Origin: Shewanella sp. UCD-KL21
GTDB lineage: Bacteria > Pseudomonadota > Gammaproteobacteria > Enterobacterales > Shewanellaceae
DNA: 64,000 nucleotides
Reading direction: 5' to 3'
NCBI RefSeq assembly: GCF_001957135.1
Contig: NZ_MPHK01000003.1
Location: forward strand, 62,001 to 126,000
Shown: piece after piece, positions 29,877 through 40,190 of the stretch
How the letters are laid out: each line of letters starts with the position of its first letter
Numbering within the stretch: position 1 is the stretch's first letter
The notes under the pieces: model-generated
Database searches by the model: none
What the model saw: only the letters and a program-made list of their open reading frames with translations
What the model was told of the DNA's origin: nothing
Position numbers and translations under genes: made by a program

Positions 29877-31493
29877 TTAGACTTTAAATTGACCTGTAAT
29901 GGATTGAAGCTGTTGGCTAACCCCTTCAATATCATGACTAATCCCGCCCATTTCATCCGTGGTCATTTTTACTTTAGCGGCATTGGTTTCAATATCTGCG
30001 ACATATTGTTGAATGAGTTCTGAAGTGTTGTGTTGCTCTTCAGTGGCCGCGGCAATTTGGTCATTAACTATGGATATAGCACTGACTTTATTAGTGATAT
30101 TGATTAATGCATCTCCTGCTAGTGAAGTGGTTTTTACGCCTTCTTCTGCGGTTTCTATTCCACGCTGCATTGCATCAACCGCTTGTGTTGAAGTAGAGCG
30201 AAGCTCTTGCAATACTTGTTGAATTTCTTGTGTTGAGGCTTGAGTGCGTGAAGCAAGCGTTCTAACTTCATCTGCGACAACGGCAAAGCCTCGGCCTTGT
30301 TCGCCGGCTCTTGCTGCTTCAATCGCCGCATTTAGTGCCAGTAAATTAGTTTGATCTGCAATCCCGCGGATAGTATCTAGGATGTCATTGACATTACTGG
30401 TAAAGGCTTCAAGTTGATTGACCACAACGGAGGTTGTTCTGACTTCTTCAGAGAGCTGGTTAATGGTAGTAATGGCTTTACTGACCACTTGCTGACCTTG
30501 TAAAGCTTCTTCATTGGCATTATCAGCTTCCGATGCAGCATTGGCGGCATATTCGGCAATGTGGGCCACGCTAACGAACATTTCTCTCATCGCATGGGAT
30601 ATTTGTTCGACAGATTGATTTTGCTCATTGACTGTTTGTTCACTATTTTTACAGCTAGTTAATAATGTTTGTGAAGCGAGCCCTAAACTGTCAGTAGTTT
30701 GCTTGGTATCAGCAATGCTGAGCTGTAATTTTGAAACAAATTGGTTAAACCAATGGACTAAATCTGCAATTTCATCTTTACCTTGGTAATCAACTCTTGA
30801 GCGTAAATCACCTTCACCTTCAGAAATATTACGCAGTGACTGAGTAACACTTTCAAGGGTAACAATGATTGAGCGGTTAACTAATAAACCAACCACAATC
30901 AGAAACATCGATGCAATGATACCGATAGCAAGCATTGAACTGGCTGCTGTATCTGAACTGGCCAGCGTAGTATCAATGCTTGATTCAAACTGCTGAGAAA
31001 AAGTTAAGTGTTTCTGACTAAATTTTTCAACAAGCTGCTCATAGCGTTTGGCATTGGCTGCCGCTTGTATGGTGATTTTATTAAAATCAACATCACTTTT
31101 TAAAAACTCAGCGACCAAAAGTTGTGCATTATCAAAATACAGTGATAAATCATTTTGCATATTATTAGCGTCAAATGACTCAGCAGGCAGTAAGCTTTTA
31201 ATTGCGTCTAAGTTGCTGATAACTTGTTTGACCATATTGGCGGCAGTCTCTAAGCTTTCTTCTTCGCCAGTGGTTACCGCTGTTTGTATATTTTGTTCCA
31301 ATTGAAGTAACAGGCCTTCGTTAATAGTGGCTAAATTTAACGCAGGATATAGTTGAGACTGAAGATCATTTAACCGCTGCGCATTTTGTTGCACACTTTG
31401 ATTGTTAATTAGTATTGAGATAACAAATGAAAATATTGCAACGACGGTTAATAACGCGATCCGATGCTTTATTTTTAAGCTATTTAATTTCAT
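29877..31493 (-). CDS. Methyl-accepting chemotaxis protein
   Basis: This is a 538-residue transmembrane chemoreceptor. The first membrane helix is at residues about 12-27, followed by a roughly 160-residue helical periplasmic sensor domain and a second helix near 186-205. The HAMP domain is near 206-260, and the cytoplasmic signalling domain has the conserved tip [32 protein letters not shown] (quoted in part). It lacks a CheR-docking pentapeptide; the C-terminus is ITGQFKV. It is first in an operon with a porin and a binding protein, suggesting it senses what these take up. The start has AGGA nine bases upstream. Confidence 0.93.
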   Translation of the reverse strand: MKLNSLKIKHRIALLTVVAIFSFVISILINNQSVQQNAQRLNDLQSQLYPALNLATINEGLLLQLEQNIQTAVTTGEEESLETAANMVKQVISNLDAIKSLLPAESFDANNMQNDLSLYFDNAQLLVAEFLKSDVDFNKITIQAAANAKRYEQLVEKFSQKHLTFSQQFESSIDTTLASSDTAASSMLAIGIIASMFLIVVGLLVNRSIIVTLESVTQSLRNISEGEGDLRSRVDYQGKDEIADLVHWFNQFVSKLQLSIADTKQTTDSLGLASQTLLTSCKNSEQTVNEQNQSVEQISHAMREMFVSVAHIAEYAANAASEADNANEEALQGQQVVSKAITTINQLSEEVRTTSVVVNQLEAFTSNVNDILDTIRGIADQTNLLALNAAIEAARAGEQGRGFAVVADEVRTLASRTQASTQEIQQVLQELRSTSTQAVDAMQRGIETAEEGVKTTSLAGDALINITNKVSAISIVNDQIAAATEEQHNTSELIQQYVADIETNAAKVKMTTDEMGGISHDIEGVSQQLQSITGQFKV

Positions 31494-32248
31494 TTCGAAT
31501 AATCCTACTTATCTAGCTAAAGGTGAGTCGTTAAAGTTTCGGTTATATAATGATTGGCTGTTGTAAAATAGCTGATATTAAAAATGAAACTTTTACTTAT
31601 TGTTATCTTTGGTTGCAAATCGCTATTGCTTGTGTGCGATAACTTCATGTTCTCAAGTTATAAAACGTTTTTAGTATTTTAAATTAATGTCTTTCATATG
31701 GACTTATTGCCACCTTAGAGGTGTGGTATCCATCATTTGCTTAAAATTACCTATAACGGATACTGAACTATAAATAAAAATTGTTACCTTGTGGTTATTA
31801 TAGTTGCTACGATGTTTAAGTCTGTTCTTGTTGTTACAATATCGGCAGTAATGTTTAAATGCTTAAGTTTTATTTAATGTTTTTTTGAGTTGTTAAAATA
31901 TTGATATAAAAATCTGCTGCGAAGAAGTGGAATTTAATTGGTTTTTGTTGTTGGGTTAACTTGTTATTAACATTGCGTTTAGGTTTTACGTTGATAATAC
32001 AATCTTGCGCATAATTAGAGCTGTAATTGATTAAATTTGAACGTCATTATTAGTAGAAAGTTAGAAGGATTGCTGGGATATATGAAAAATAGCGGCAGGC
32101 TTAAGCTACAAAGCTTGAGTGATTTTATTGTTTATAGCGGTGTTTAAATAATAAGCACAATGAATGTCAGCGCTTTAGAGGTGCATTAACTATCTATGGT
32201 GTTTGCTGGTTGGCCATAAATAGCTAATGCGGATGTTGCCCCTTACAT
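31494..32248. other. 755-base AT-rich intergenic region without a gene
   Basis: This separates the chemoreceptor start from the ggt stop. It must hold the promoter of the chemoreceptor operon (a TATATAA-like box lies near 31545 on the minus strand). No open frame with ribosome site, RNA gene or strong terminator was found. A weak hairpin lies near 32189-32215. Confidence 0.5.
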
Positions 32249-34003
32249 TTAGTGACCTAAGGTTTCTGAGCCAGCACGTCGTGGATCAGATGCGCCAAAC
32301 AAGCCTTTGTCGGTTATCATTATGGATTGGGTGCTGCCCATTGCACTGCTGGTTTTTACCTTATGGCCTTTCGCTTCCAGTAACGTCACCGTGTCATTAT
32401 TTAAACTGGTTTCAACACCAATGTAATCTGGCAACCACTGATGATGAATTCGCGCTGCGGCGCTGGCTTCGGCAATATTGAGCTTATGGTCAATAACATT
32501 CATGATCACTTGCAGTGTGGTGGTAATAATTCGTGAACCACCAGGGCTGCCTGTCACTAAAAATGGTTTACCGTCTTTCATCACAATCGTTGGGCTCATT
32601 GAGCTTAGTGGCCGCTTATTGCCTTCAACTGCATTGGCTTCACCGCCGATTAAGCCATAGGCATTGGGAATACCAGGTTTAGCGGAAAAGTCATCCATTT
32701 CATTGTTAAGTAAAATGCCGGTACCTGCAGCAACCAGCCCAGAACCATAACTGAAGTTTAGGGTATAGGTATTTGATACAGCATTGCCCCATTTATCGAC
32801 CACAGAGTAATGGGTGGTTTGATTACTTTCGTAAACCGATAAATCACCAGGCTTAATTTCGGCACTGGGTGTGGCTTTGTTATAGGCAATTTGCTTAGCG
32901 ATTGAATCAGCATATTTTTGACTAGTGAGCTTATCTGTCGGCACGTTATGAAAGTCAGGATCGCCTAAATACTCACTTCTGTCAGCATAGGCATGCTTCA
33001 TGGTTTCCGTCATTAAATGTAATGTTTGCGCAGTATTATGACCTAAGTCTTCAATGGGATAGTGTTCGAGTATATTAAGCATTTCAATGATATGAATACC
33101 ACCAGAAGAGGGCGGTGGCATGGATACCACTTTATAGCCGCGGTATTCGCCTGTTACGGGCGCTCTTTCAATGACCTGATAGTTTTTCAAATCATCCATG
33201 CTCATTATTCCGCCAGCTGCTTGAATTGCTGCGACAATTTTCTCAGCGGTTTCGCCTTGATAAAAGCCTTTACTGCCATGCTTAGCAATTAATGATAATG
33301 AATGAGCTAAACCTTTTTGCACTAAGGTGTCGTTAACGGCAAAACTGTCGCCATTATTTTTATAAAATATTTTGGCAGAGCTTGGCCATTGGGCGATTCT
33401 GCGCTTAAGGCCATCCAGTGAGTCGGCTAGATCAGAATTAATGACAATGCCATTTCGGGCTAACTCAATAGCAGGTTTAATGACTTCGCTCATGCTCATG
33501 GTGCCGTAGTTTTTTAACGCAAGCTCAAAGCCCATCACAGTGCCTGGCACGCCAACCGCTAAACCATGTTCACGGCTAAGTGTTTTTACCACATCGCCTT
33601 GTTCATTTAAAAATATATCTTTGTGGGCTTTTGCTGGCGCGGTTTCGCGGTAGTCGATAGCAATGGTTTTATCTTCTTTTTCAAGATGAACTAACATAAA
33701 GCCGCCACCGCCAATATTACCAGCTCTAGGTAAGGTGACCGCTAATGCAAATCCTACCGCGACAGCAGCATCGACAGCATTACCACCGCGCTTAAGAATA
33801 TCGACCCCAACTCTGGTGGCTAATGATTCTTGACTGGCAACCATGCCATGTTGTGCCCAAATTGGCTGGGAAGTATCTGAACGGCTATAAATTGATTGTT
33901 CGTTTGCAGCTTGAATTGGCAGCGGGGAAAAAGATGCAATACTCAGTGCCAATGCAACACCTGTTGAAATGGCTATAGGTTTCAGTGTTGAAAATAAACC
34001 CAT
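32249..34003 (-). CDS. ggt: Gamma-glutamyltranspeptidase
   Basis: This is the periplasmic enzyme that hydrolyses glutathione and transfers gamma-glutamyl groups. Its roughly 584 residues contain a signal peptide, the N-terminal domain (GGNAVDAAVAVGFAL, GGGGFMLVHL), and the small-subunit start at the catalytic Thr in NQTTHYSVVDKWGNAVS, the autoprocessing site. The C-terminal substrate residues are in GSPGGSRIITT and NEMDDF. The frame also has a TTG at 34009, but the ATG at 34003 sits 6 bases after AAAGGA and is preferred. Confidence 0.95.
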   Translation of the reverse strand: MGLFSTLKPIAISTGVALALSIASFSPLPIQAANEQSIYSRSDTSQPIWAQHGMVASQESLATRVGVDILKRGGNAVDAAVAVGFALAVTLPRAGNIGGGGFMLVHLEKEDKTIAIDYRETAPAKAHKDIFLNEQGDVVKTLSREHGLAVGVPGTVMGFELALKNYGTMSMSEVIKPAIELARNGIVINSDLADSLDGLKRRIAQWPSSAKIFYKNNGDSFAVNDTLVQKGLAHSLSLIAKHGSKGFYQGETAEKIVAAIQAAGGIMSMDDLKNYQVIERAPVTGEYRGYKVVSMPPPSSGGIHIIEMLNILEHYPIEDLGHNTAQTLHLMTETMKHAYADRSEYLGDPDFHNVPTDKLTSQKYADSIAKQIAYNKATPSAEIKPGDLSVYESNQTTHYSVVDKWGNAVSNTYTLNFSYGSGLVAAGTGILLNNEMDDFSAKPGIPNAYGLIGGEANAVEGNKRPLSSMSPTIVMKDGKPFLVTGSPGGSRIITTTLQVIMNVIDHKLNIAEASAAARIHHQWLPDYIGVETSLNNDTVTLLEAKGHKVKTSSAMGSTQSIMITDKGLFGASDPRRAGSETLGH

Positions 34004-34093
34004 TTTCAATCCTTTATAATAATAATCATGTGTTGCAATGTGCCATAACTATGATCTAATACACAATATCTAATGGTGTCTTTTTGAGGGAAT

Positions 34094-35278
34094 ATGACTA
34101 ATTCGCACCCTAACGGCGTTGAAATCAGCTTTTATACTGCTGTTGCTGATATTTCTAAGCTTGAGTGGCAAGGTGTCTTTTCGGACCAAAATCCATTTAC
34201 CTCTTATGAATACCTTAATGCATTAGAGCAAAGCCTGTGCGTTACAAAAGATACCGGCTGGCTGCCAAAACATATTGTGGTCAAGCAAGCTGGGGTTATT
34301 GTTGCTATTGCGCCTTGTTACGAAAAATCTCACTCTTGGGGTGAGTACGTGTTTGATTGGGCATGGGCTGAGGCTTATGAACGTAATGACTTAAGCTATT
34401 ACCCAAAGTTAGTGCTGGCGGTGCCATTTACACCAGTAACTGGTGAGCGTATTGGGTTTAATTGCAGTCAATCAAGTTTAAACAAAGCCGAGATCATCGC
34501 TGCAGTGAGTAAATTTTTACATAAGACACTTGGTCAAGGATATTACTCTTCATGGCATTGTTTGTTTTTACCCAAGGCTGATTATTTGAGTTTGGCTCAA
34601 GATAATATTTCTAGGCTAGGCACTCAGTTTCATTGGCATAATCACAACTATCAGCACTTTGATGATTTCTTGCAGCAATTAGTGTCACGTAAGCGCAAAA
34701 ATATCATCAAAGAGCGCAAGGCTTTAGCTAGGCACAATTTAGGTTTTGAGTTTATTGATGGTGACAAAGCGACTGCTGCACAATGGCAAGGCTTTATTGC
34801 TTGTTATCAACAAACCTATTTAAAACGCTCAGGTCATGGCGGTTATTTATCGGCGGCGTTTTTTCATCAAATTGCCGCAACGATGGGCTCAACGGTCAAG
34901 CTATTGCTCGTGACAAAAGCATCAACAGCGGCAACTAACCAACAAGAAAAATTAATCGCTGCAGCATTGTACTTTGCGACAGATACGCATTTATATGGCC
35001 GTTACTGGGGCTGCTTACAAGCCATTGACGGCTTACACTTTGAAACCTGTTATTACCAAGGTATAGAGTACGCCATAGCGAACGGGCTTATGGTGTTTGA
35101 TGCTGGGGCGCAAGGTGAGCACAAAGTAGCCAGAGGCTTTGTACCTATAGAAACTTATTCTAATCATAATCTTGCTCATCAAGGCTTTAGCAGGGCTATT
35201 GAAGATTATTGCCAGCAAGAGCAACTGCATATAAAGCAGTACATGCAGCAGTTAGATGAAAGTTCGCCATATAAATAG
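34094..35278 (+). CDS. GNAT / FemAB-like acyltransferase family protein
   Basis: This 394-residue protein belongs to the conserved GNAT-like family often labelled peptidoglycan biosynthesis or FemAB-like (COG3146). Recognised parts are the start region KLEWQGVFSDQNPFTSYEYL, a central SRKRKNIIKERKAL, and the C-terminal LYGRYWGCLQAIDGLHFETCYYQGIEYAI followed by FDAGAQGEHKVARGF (quoted in part). The biochemical role of the family is not established to my knowledge. It is monocistronic, with a GAGGG ribosome site. Confidence 0.85.
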   Translation: MTNSHPNGVEISFYTAVADISKLEWQGVFSDQNPFTSYEYLNALEQSLCVTKDTGWLPKHIVVKQAGVIVAIAPCYEKSHSWGEYVFDWAWAEAYERNDLSYYPKLVLAVPFTPVTGERIGFNCSQSSLNKAEIIAAVSKFLHKTLGQGYYSSWHCLFLPKADYLSLAQDNISRLGTQFHWHNHNYQHFDDFLQQLVSRKRKNIIKERKALARHNLGFEFIDGDKATAAQWQGFIACYQQTYLKRSGHGGYLSAAFFHQIAATMGSTVKLLLVTKASTAATNQQEKLIAAALYFATDTHLYGRYWGCLQAIDGLHFETCYYQGIEYAIANGLMVFDAGAQGEHKVARGFVPIETYSNHNLAHQGFSRAIEDYCQQEQLHIKQYMQQLDESSPYK

Positions 35279-35361
35279 CTCAGTGGCTAGTTCTAACAGG
35301 CTAAGTCTAATGGTGTGTTTTCTATTAACAGTTATCAAATGACTGCTAAGACAGCCGCTAT

Positions 35362-35706
35362 TTAATCCTTGATGAGGCTATTGACTTGATAGTGTCGGCT
35401 GACATTTTTACTCACAACGGCCCAGTCAGAATGACTGGTTCTTTGCTGGTGGTGCTCAAAAGCTTGTTGGTTTTTAAAGGTTTCACAGACGTAAAACTTA
35501 ACAGGGTTGCTTGCATCTTGGGTGACTGAAAATGATAAGCAGCCTGGCTCTAGTTTGGTTAGATGAGAATGCAGTTCAAGGGCTTTAATGACAGCATTCA
35601 ATTCAGCGCTGGGGACTAATATATAGCCTGACAATGTTACATTACTCATATTATTGGGTTTAGCATTATTTATAGTATCGCTCATGTTATAAGGCTTTAT
35701 ACTCAT
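35362..35706 (-). CDS. Antibiotic-biosynthesis-monooxygenase (ABM) domain protein
   Basis: This is a small ferredoxin-like alpha/beta protein. The core (GYILVPSAELNAV, EPGCLSFSV, VKFYVCETFKNQQAFEHHQ, SHSDWAVV) matches ABM/YgiN-type quinol or small-molecule monooxygenases of about 95 residues. The first ATG gives 114 residues with an unusual Asn-rich leader, and two later ATGs (MSDTINN, MSNVTLS) also fit, so the start is uncertain. It follows the LysE gene by 15 bases, suggesting an operon. Confidence 0.8.
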   Translation of the reverse strand: MSIKPYNMSDTINNAKPNNMSNVTLSGYILVPSAELNAVIKALELHSHLTKLEPGCLSFSVTQDASNPVKFYVCETFKNQQAFEHHQQRTSHSDWAVVSKNVSRHYQVNSLIKD

Positions 35707-35721
35707 CTGTTTTATAAGAGA

Positions 35722-36345
35722 TTACCCCAAGGCCAGCCAAAACCCAACGCCGACCATTAAACTGCCCGCTATGCGATTCATTAATTTAATATTGTCCCCA
35801 CGAGATAGAAAAAGTCTCAAGCTCTTTCCGCCACTGGCGTAAGCTAACATTGAAGCTGATTCTGTGAGCATGATAATCGACAATAACCAGAAAAGTTGCG
35901 TTCCAACAGCTTTGTCGACATTAATAAAAGGGGGCAGTAATGAAATCATAAATGCCCATCCCTTAGGATTGGCAATCGCGGTTATAAAACCTTGTGACAT
36001 TAAAGCGGAATTACTGATGCTAGTATCAGTTTGCTGGCCTTCAATAATGGCCATTTTTCCTTTTGAACGCCACATGTTAATACCAATATAAGCAAGATAA
36101 GCGCCGCCCAACCATTTTAAAATTTCAAATACATCAGGGTAATTGAGCATCACACTAGCCACGCCCATTACTGCGGAAATAGCCACCAATGCCACGCCAA
36201 TAAGTTCACCTAGCATCATCCAAAGGGTGCGTTTAACGCCAATGCTCATACCTAAAGTCATCGCCAGTGTCATACACATACCGGGAGTGATCGATACAAA
36301 AAAGAAAGTGGGAATAAAAACGGCTAGTACAGCTAAATCAGGCAT
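35722..36345 (-). CDS. LysE/RhtB-family amino-acid exporter
   Basis: This is a 207-residue inner-membrane protein with about six hydrophobic helices. The family N-terminus SITPGMCMTLAMTLGMSIGVKRTL (quoted in part) is followed by GGAYLAYIGINMWRSKG and ITAIANPKGWAFM. The family exports lysine, homoserine or threonine, and other small molecules; the substrate cannot be told. It overlaps nothing and is 15 bases upstream of the ABM-domain gene. Confidence 0.92.
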   Translation of the reverse strand: MPDLAVLAVFIPTFFFVSITPGMCMTLAMTLGMSIGVKRTLWMMLGELIGVALVAISAVMGVASVMLNYPDVFEILKWLGGAYLAYIGINMWRSKGKMAIIEGQQTDTSISNSALMSQGFITAIANPKGWAFMISLLPPFINVDKAVGTQLFWLLSIIMLTESASMLAYASGGKSLRLFLSRGDNIKLMNRIAGSLMVGVGFWLALG

Positions 36346-36461
36346 TAAGGTTCTAATATAAGTAAAGGAACATTATTGTAGGAAAGTGCGAGTTTAAGGT
36401 TTTACGCGGTGAGTGTAAATATGACTGTAAAGCCGTCGGTAATTTAATGATAGCATTTGAG

Positions 36462-36494
36462 TACAACCCATGTCTGAATGACCTATGGGTTGTA
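36462..36494 (-). terminator. Ten-base-pair hairpin downstream of cdd, terminator-like
   Basis: TACAACCCAT (36462-36471) pairs perfectly with ATGGGTTGTA (36485-36494) over a 13-base loop, about 20 bases after the cdd stop. No T-run follows on the minus strand, so it may mark an mRNA 3' end rather than a classical terminator. Confidence 0.45.
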
Positions 36495-36515
36495 TTCAAT
36501 GGCAATTAGATAATA

Positions 36516-37406
36516 TTAGCTTGGCTCTACTACTATATGCTCAAGTTCTACTGCACAAACTGCTTGTAATGTATCCATAGTGGCATTGACTAAGCTTATC
36601 TTGCCCTTTGATGACTCAATGAGCACAGCGCGGTTGATATCACTGTATTCACGGTTATGGCGAATTAAATTAGATAGTGCCATTTGCATTGGCATCATAG
36701 ATGGATTAAAAGCTGCATTTTCAGCGTAACGTCCACAATAGGTTTTGTCGTCTTTGGTTTCTAGAACCACTGCAGCAAAGTTATTGGTATAAGGCGCATA
36801 GCTTAGGCCTGCTTGATCTATGGCTTCAATTATCATCGGATCATCAGAGCTTAAACTAAACTCAATGTTACTTTTTGATAATAAAGGTTTAGTCACCTGC
36901 AAATCAGCAGGGCCAAAGGCATATGGTAAGTAATGACTCAGTAATTGTGATTGCTGACCTGGCAAGTGAATTTTAATACCAATGCCGTCGACCAATTCAT
37001 TGATAAACTGACGACAATGACCGCAAGGGGTAAAGTTGACAACAATATCAATAATTTTTTGCTCGCCATTGAGCCATGCATGGCTTATCGCGCTTTGCTC
37101 GGCATGGACGGTATGAAATAGGGCTTCAGAAGCTAATTCAAAATTGGCTCCCATATAGATATCACCACTTTCACCCTTGGCGATAGCGCCGACATAAAAC
37201 TCACTAATACTTGGCTTGGCGAGGGCGGCAGCGATGGGCAACAAGCTCAGTAGTAATTGCTCTTCATCCATTTGCGATGCCGTGACGAGTTGAGCTAATT
37301 GGCTTGCATCAATATGGCCACAAAAATCGTCATTAAGTAATGGGATTAATGCGCTTGCCAGTGGCTTGGGTAGTTGGGTGATGCTATCAATAAAGCGATT
37401 TTGCAT
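36516..37406 (-). CDS. cdd: Cytidine deaminase (long type)
   Basis: This converts cytidine and deoxycytidine to uridine forms. The 296 residues match the E. coli-type dimeric enzyme with a degenerate second half, not the 130-residue Bacillus type. Active-site motifs are [11 protein letters not shown] (His, Glu) and [12 protein letters not shown] (zinc Cys residues). The frame also has TTG at 37412, but the ATG at 37406 follows AAAGGAATTGGTC with good spacing. Confidence 0.95.
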   Translation of the reverse strand: MQNRFIDSITQLPKPLASALIPLLNDDFCGHIDASQLAQLVTASQMDEEQLLLSLLPIAAALAKPSISEFYVGAIAKGESGDIYMGANFELASEALFHTVHAEQSAISHAWLNGEQKIIDIVVNFTPCGHCRQFINELVDGIGIKIHLPGQQSQLLSHYLPYAFGPADLQVTKPLLSKSNIEFSLSSDDPMIIEAIDQAGLSYAPYTNNFAAVVLETKDDKTYCGRYAENAAFNPSMMPMQMALSNLIRHNREYSDINRAVLIESSKGKISLVNATMDTLQAVCAVELEHIVVEPS

Positions 37407-37449
37407 GACCAATTCCTTTATAAAATGATTAATGACTAAAAGCTTGCTG

Positions 37450-38862
37450 TTATAAGGCTTGCAAATACATGCACAGTGCTTTTAGTAATTTCTGCTTATG
37501 TTCATTGTCGCTGGTTTCTTCCAACAAGTTTTCGAGATTAATCACATAATCGGCATCTGATAAACGTTGTTGGCAAAACTCTCGCCACCTTAATGACTCA
37601 TCGTGGCTTAAGGTTTCTGGGTAATTACGGCCACGATAGCGAAACAGCATCTGCTCGATGCGGGGATCGTCAAATTCTAGATTAAGCGCGGCTAAATTTT
37701 CGGCTTTGGTATTGCGGATCATTTCCATTTTGGCTTTATCGGCGCGGCTAAAAAAACCGCCGCTATAAAGCATTAAATCAGGATCTGTCGCTGCAGGGTG
37801 ATTATTCACCTCGAATACCGCCTGCATTTTTTCTCGCAGCTCAGGGTGCTGTTTAAACAGTTTGTATTGCTGACGAGCAAAGTCCATATCAAATTGGTGC
37901 CTTGCAGCCACTGCTTCAGTGAGTAACTTAGGCGTTCCAATAAATGGACACTTATTAACGTGGATTTGCTTTAACGGAATCGGTAATTCATCTGGGGCTA
38001 AATCGGCACGTGAGGTATACATGCGCTCGACGATATCTTCTACCGATAAGTCGATCAGTGGGCTAATATCCATTGCCAAATTAATACAAATCATGGCGTT
38101 TTTATTGGATGGATGCGGCGCAACAGGCGCGATTAAAGTGACACAGCCTTTAGCTGCGCTGATTTTAGAGCTCACATGTACCAAAGGCTGCATAAAGTCG
38201 CCTTGGATTAACTCAGCAACTTTATTTTTATTACGAAGGTTAAAGTAATAATCATATAGCTTAGGTTGTTTTTCTTTAATGAGTTTTGCAATGGCAATGG
38301 TGGCGTATACGTCACTCATGGCATCATGGGCTTGTTCATGACTTAAGCCATTGGCTTGGGTTAACTGCTCTAATTTAAAGCTTGGCGAGCCATCTTCTTT
38401 TAATGGCCAGTTGATGCCTTCTGGTCTAAAGGCATAACAGGCTCTGACTAGATCAATGATATCCCAGCGAGTGTTGCCGTTTTGCCATTCACGAGCATAG
38501 GGGTCAATGAAATTACGGTAAAAACCATAACGGCTAACTTCATCATCAAATCTTAATGAATTGTAACCAGCGACACAGGTATTGGGCTGGCTAAATATCG
38601 CATTGATGCGGCCCATAAACTCAGATTCAACCATGCCTTTTAAATTGGCTAATTGCGGGGTGATCCCAGTAACGAGTATCGCTTCTGGTTTAGGAAGATA
38701 ATCAGTTGCTTGCTTACAATAAAAGTTTTCAGGCTCACCAATGATGTTTAAATCATAATCAGTACGGATACCTGCAAACTGAGAAGGGCGATCTTTTGCT
38801 GGGCTTACCCCGAAGGTTTCATAATCGTGCCAGAAAAGAGTAGGTTGTAAAGCGCTTGCCAT
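37450..38862 (-). CDS. sbcB: Exodeoxyribonuclease I
   Basis: This single-strand 3'-5' exonuclease is used in mismatch repair and recombination. The 470 residues match the E. coli enzyme in length. The DEDD exonuclease motif I is FWHDYETFG (Asp, Glu) near residue 10, motif II is [13 protein letters not shown], and motif III is [11 protein letters not shown]. The SH3-like and helical C-terminal parts follow ([11 protein letters not shown]). It stands alone between the start of an unknown gene on plus and cdd on minus. Confidence 0.96.
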   Translation of the reverse strand: MASALQPTLFWHDYETFGVSPAKDRPSQFAGIRTDYDLNIIGEPENFYCKQATDYLPKPEAILVTGITPQLANLKGMVESEFMGRINAIFSQPNTCVAGYNSLRFDDEVSRYGFYRNFIDPYAREWQNGNTRWDIIDLVRACYAFRPEGINWPLKEDGSPSFKLEQLTQANGLSHEQAHDAMSDVYATIAIAKLIKEKQPKLYDYYFNLRNKNKVAELIQGDFMQPLVHVSSKISAAKGCVTLIAPVAPHPSNKNAMICINLAMDISPLIDLSVEDIVERMYTSRADLAPDELPIPLKQIHVNKCPFIGTPKLLTEAVAARHQFDMDFARQQYKLFKQHPELREKMQAVFEVNNHPAATDPDLMLYSGGFFSRADKAKMEMIRNTKAENLAALNLEFDDPRIEQMLFRYRGRNYPETLSHDESLRWREFCQQRLSDADYVINLENLLEETSDNEHKQKLLKALCMYLQAL

Positions 38863-39145
38863 AATTAACTATTGTCCTATAACTCATGTTTTGCCATCTT
38901 AGCACTGTTATTTACGAATGTTTACCTGTGGGAATTTATTTGGCTGGATTTTAACTCTAGCATCGAGCATTTTTGCTGGTTTAAGGGGCGTTTGAGCAAA
39001 TAATTAAACCTTGTTGATGGTATAAAAACTGCTTTATCATTAAAGCTGATTTATGTAAAAAGCACTTAATTTTATAGGCTTAAGTATTAATTGGTGACGC
39101 AATTCATTTTGCTGGTTACAATTTAAAAAAATCAGAGGTAACTAC

Positions 39146-39994
39146 ATGTATAACCATTTATTAAGTCAGCCCGTTAAATATGAAGTGGAGCAGCATCAGA
39201 CTTTACATCTTAGCCTACCTGATGAAGTAAGTGATTTTGCGATATTACCGGCCTTGAGCCAGCCTATTGCTGAGGTCATAGTAAAAGAGCTCAAGTTTAA
39301 TAATGCGAATGTGCTGCAAGGTGCGACTATCATCTTGACTTGTCAGCCACTGTTTAAGGTGTCTGTTCTAGAGCAAAACAACACGCTTGTAGATAATGAT
39401 CACAATCTCATTAGCCAGCTAAATCGCGGCGTAGGACAAGGCTTTCGTTTGTATGCCCGCTCAGGTGTCGCACCGAAAAAATCCGCAACCATGTTAAGGC
39501 AGGGAACCACATTAGTCTTTTCATTTGCTGAAAGTCTTGAAATTAAGGTAAAAGGGCAGTTTGGTGATGCCATTAAACTGGAAGATGATTTTAGGCTTAA
39601 TCAAGAACCTAAAGCATTAATGCATGCAAGGGCGATTTTAGCCCGCAGTTTTAATTATGAAGATTCGCCGTCAACCATTGCGATAAATATCAGTGAGATT
39701 GAACAAGTGCGAGCTGAAATTACCGCTTATTTGTCATCAGAGCATAATAAGGTCAACGCAGTGATTGCCGCTCAGCTGATAAAGTTAGATAATCTACTCA
39801 GTCATAAACACCGCTGGTTACTCAGAACCTACAGTCAATCGCAGCAGCGCACCAATTTTGCGACTGCAGCCAATGAGTTATCAAAAAATGTTGAAGATCT
39901 GCAGCGCAAGCTTGAATGCTTTAGCTTATTGGCTCCGGCGGATGTGAGCCAGATGGTCGAAAAATTAACCGAAGATCATGAGTCGTTATTTTAG
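39146..39994 (+). CDS. Unrecognised 282-residue protein
   Basis: I do not recognise this family. The ATG follows AGAGGTAACTAC. There is no signal peptide or membrane helix. The first 170 residues look like a mixed alpha/beta fold with several hydrophobic strands (DFAILPALSQPIAEVIV, TIILTCQPLFKVSVL). The C-terminal third is helical and rich in Glu/Lys/Asn (ISEIEQVRAEITAYL, LSKNVEDLQRKLECF), likely a coiled coil. The composition suggests a soluble cytoplasmic protein. Neighbours (sbcB, rlmA) give no functional hint. Confidence 0.7.
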   Translation: MYNHLLSQPVKYEVEQHQTLHLSLPDEVSDFAILPALSQPIAEVIVKELKFNNANVLQGATIILTCQPLFKVSVLEQNNTLVDNDHNLISQLNRGVGQGFRLYARSGVAPKKSATMLRQGTTLVFSFAESLEIKVKGQFGDAIKLEDDFRLNQEPKALMHARAILARSFNYEDSPSTIAINISEIEQVRAEITAYLSSEHNKVNAVIAAQLIKLDNLLSHKHRWLLRTYSQSQQRTNFATAANELSKNVEDLQRKLECFSLLAPADVSQMVEKLTEDHESLF

Positions 39995-40190
39995 CTACCA
40001 TAGCTTAATCGGCGCAACTTATACCAAACCGATTTATAACTAACTGAGGCTAATTATAAGTTTTTGACCCTTTGTGATTTTAAGCCTCAAGTTTTTATAA
40101 ACCTAAACTAAATCAGAATTTAAATCACAAACTTGAATCACAACCTAAAATTCAACTTAATCACCTTTTTCATTTCTATAGAGTTATGTC

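Noticed and set aside
34004..34009. TTG start for ggt
   Set aside because: It directly abuts the ribosome site; the ATG six bases later is spaced correctly.
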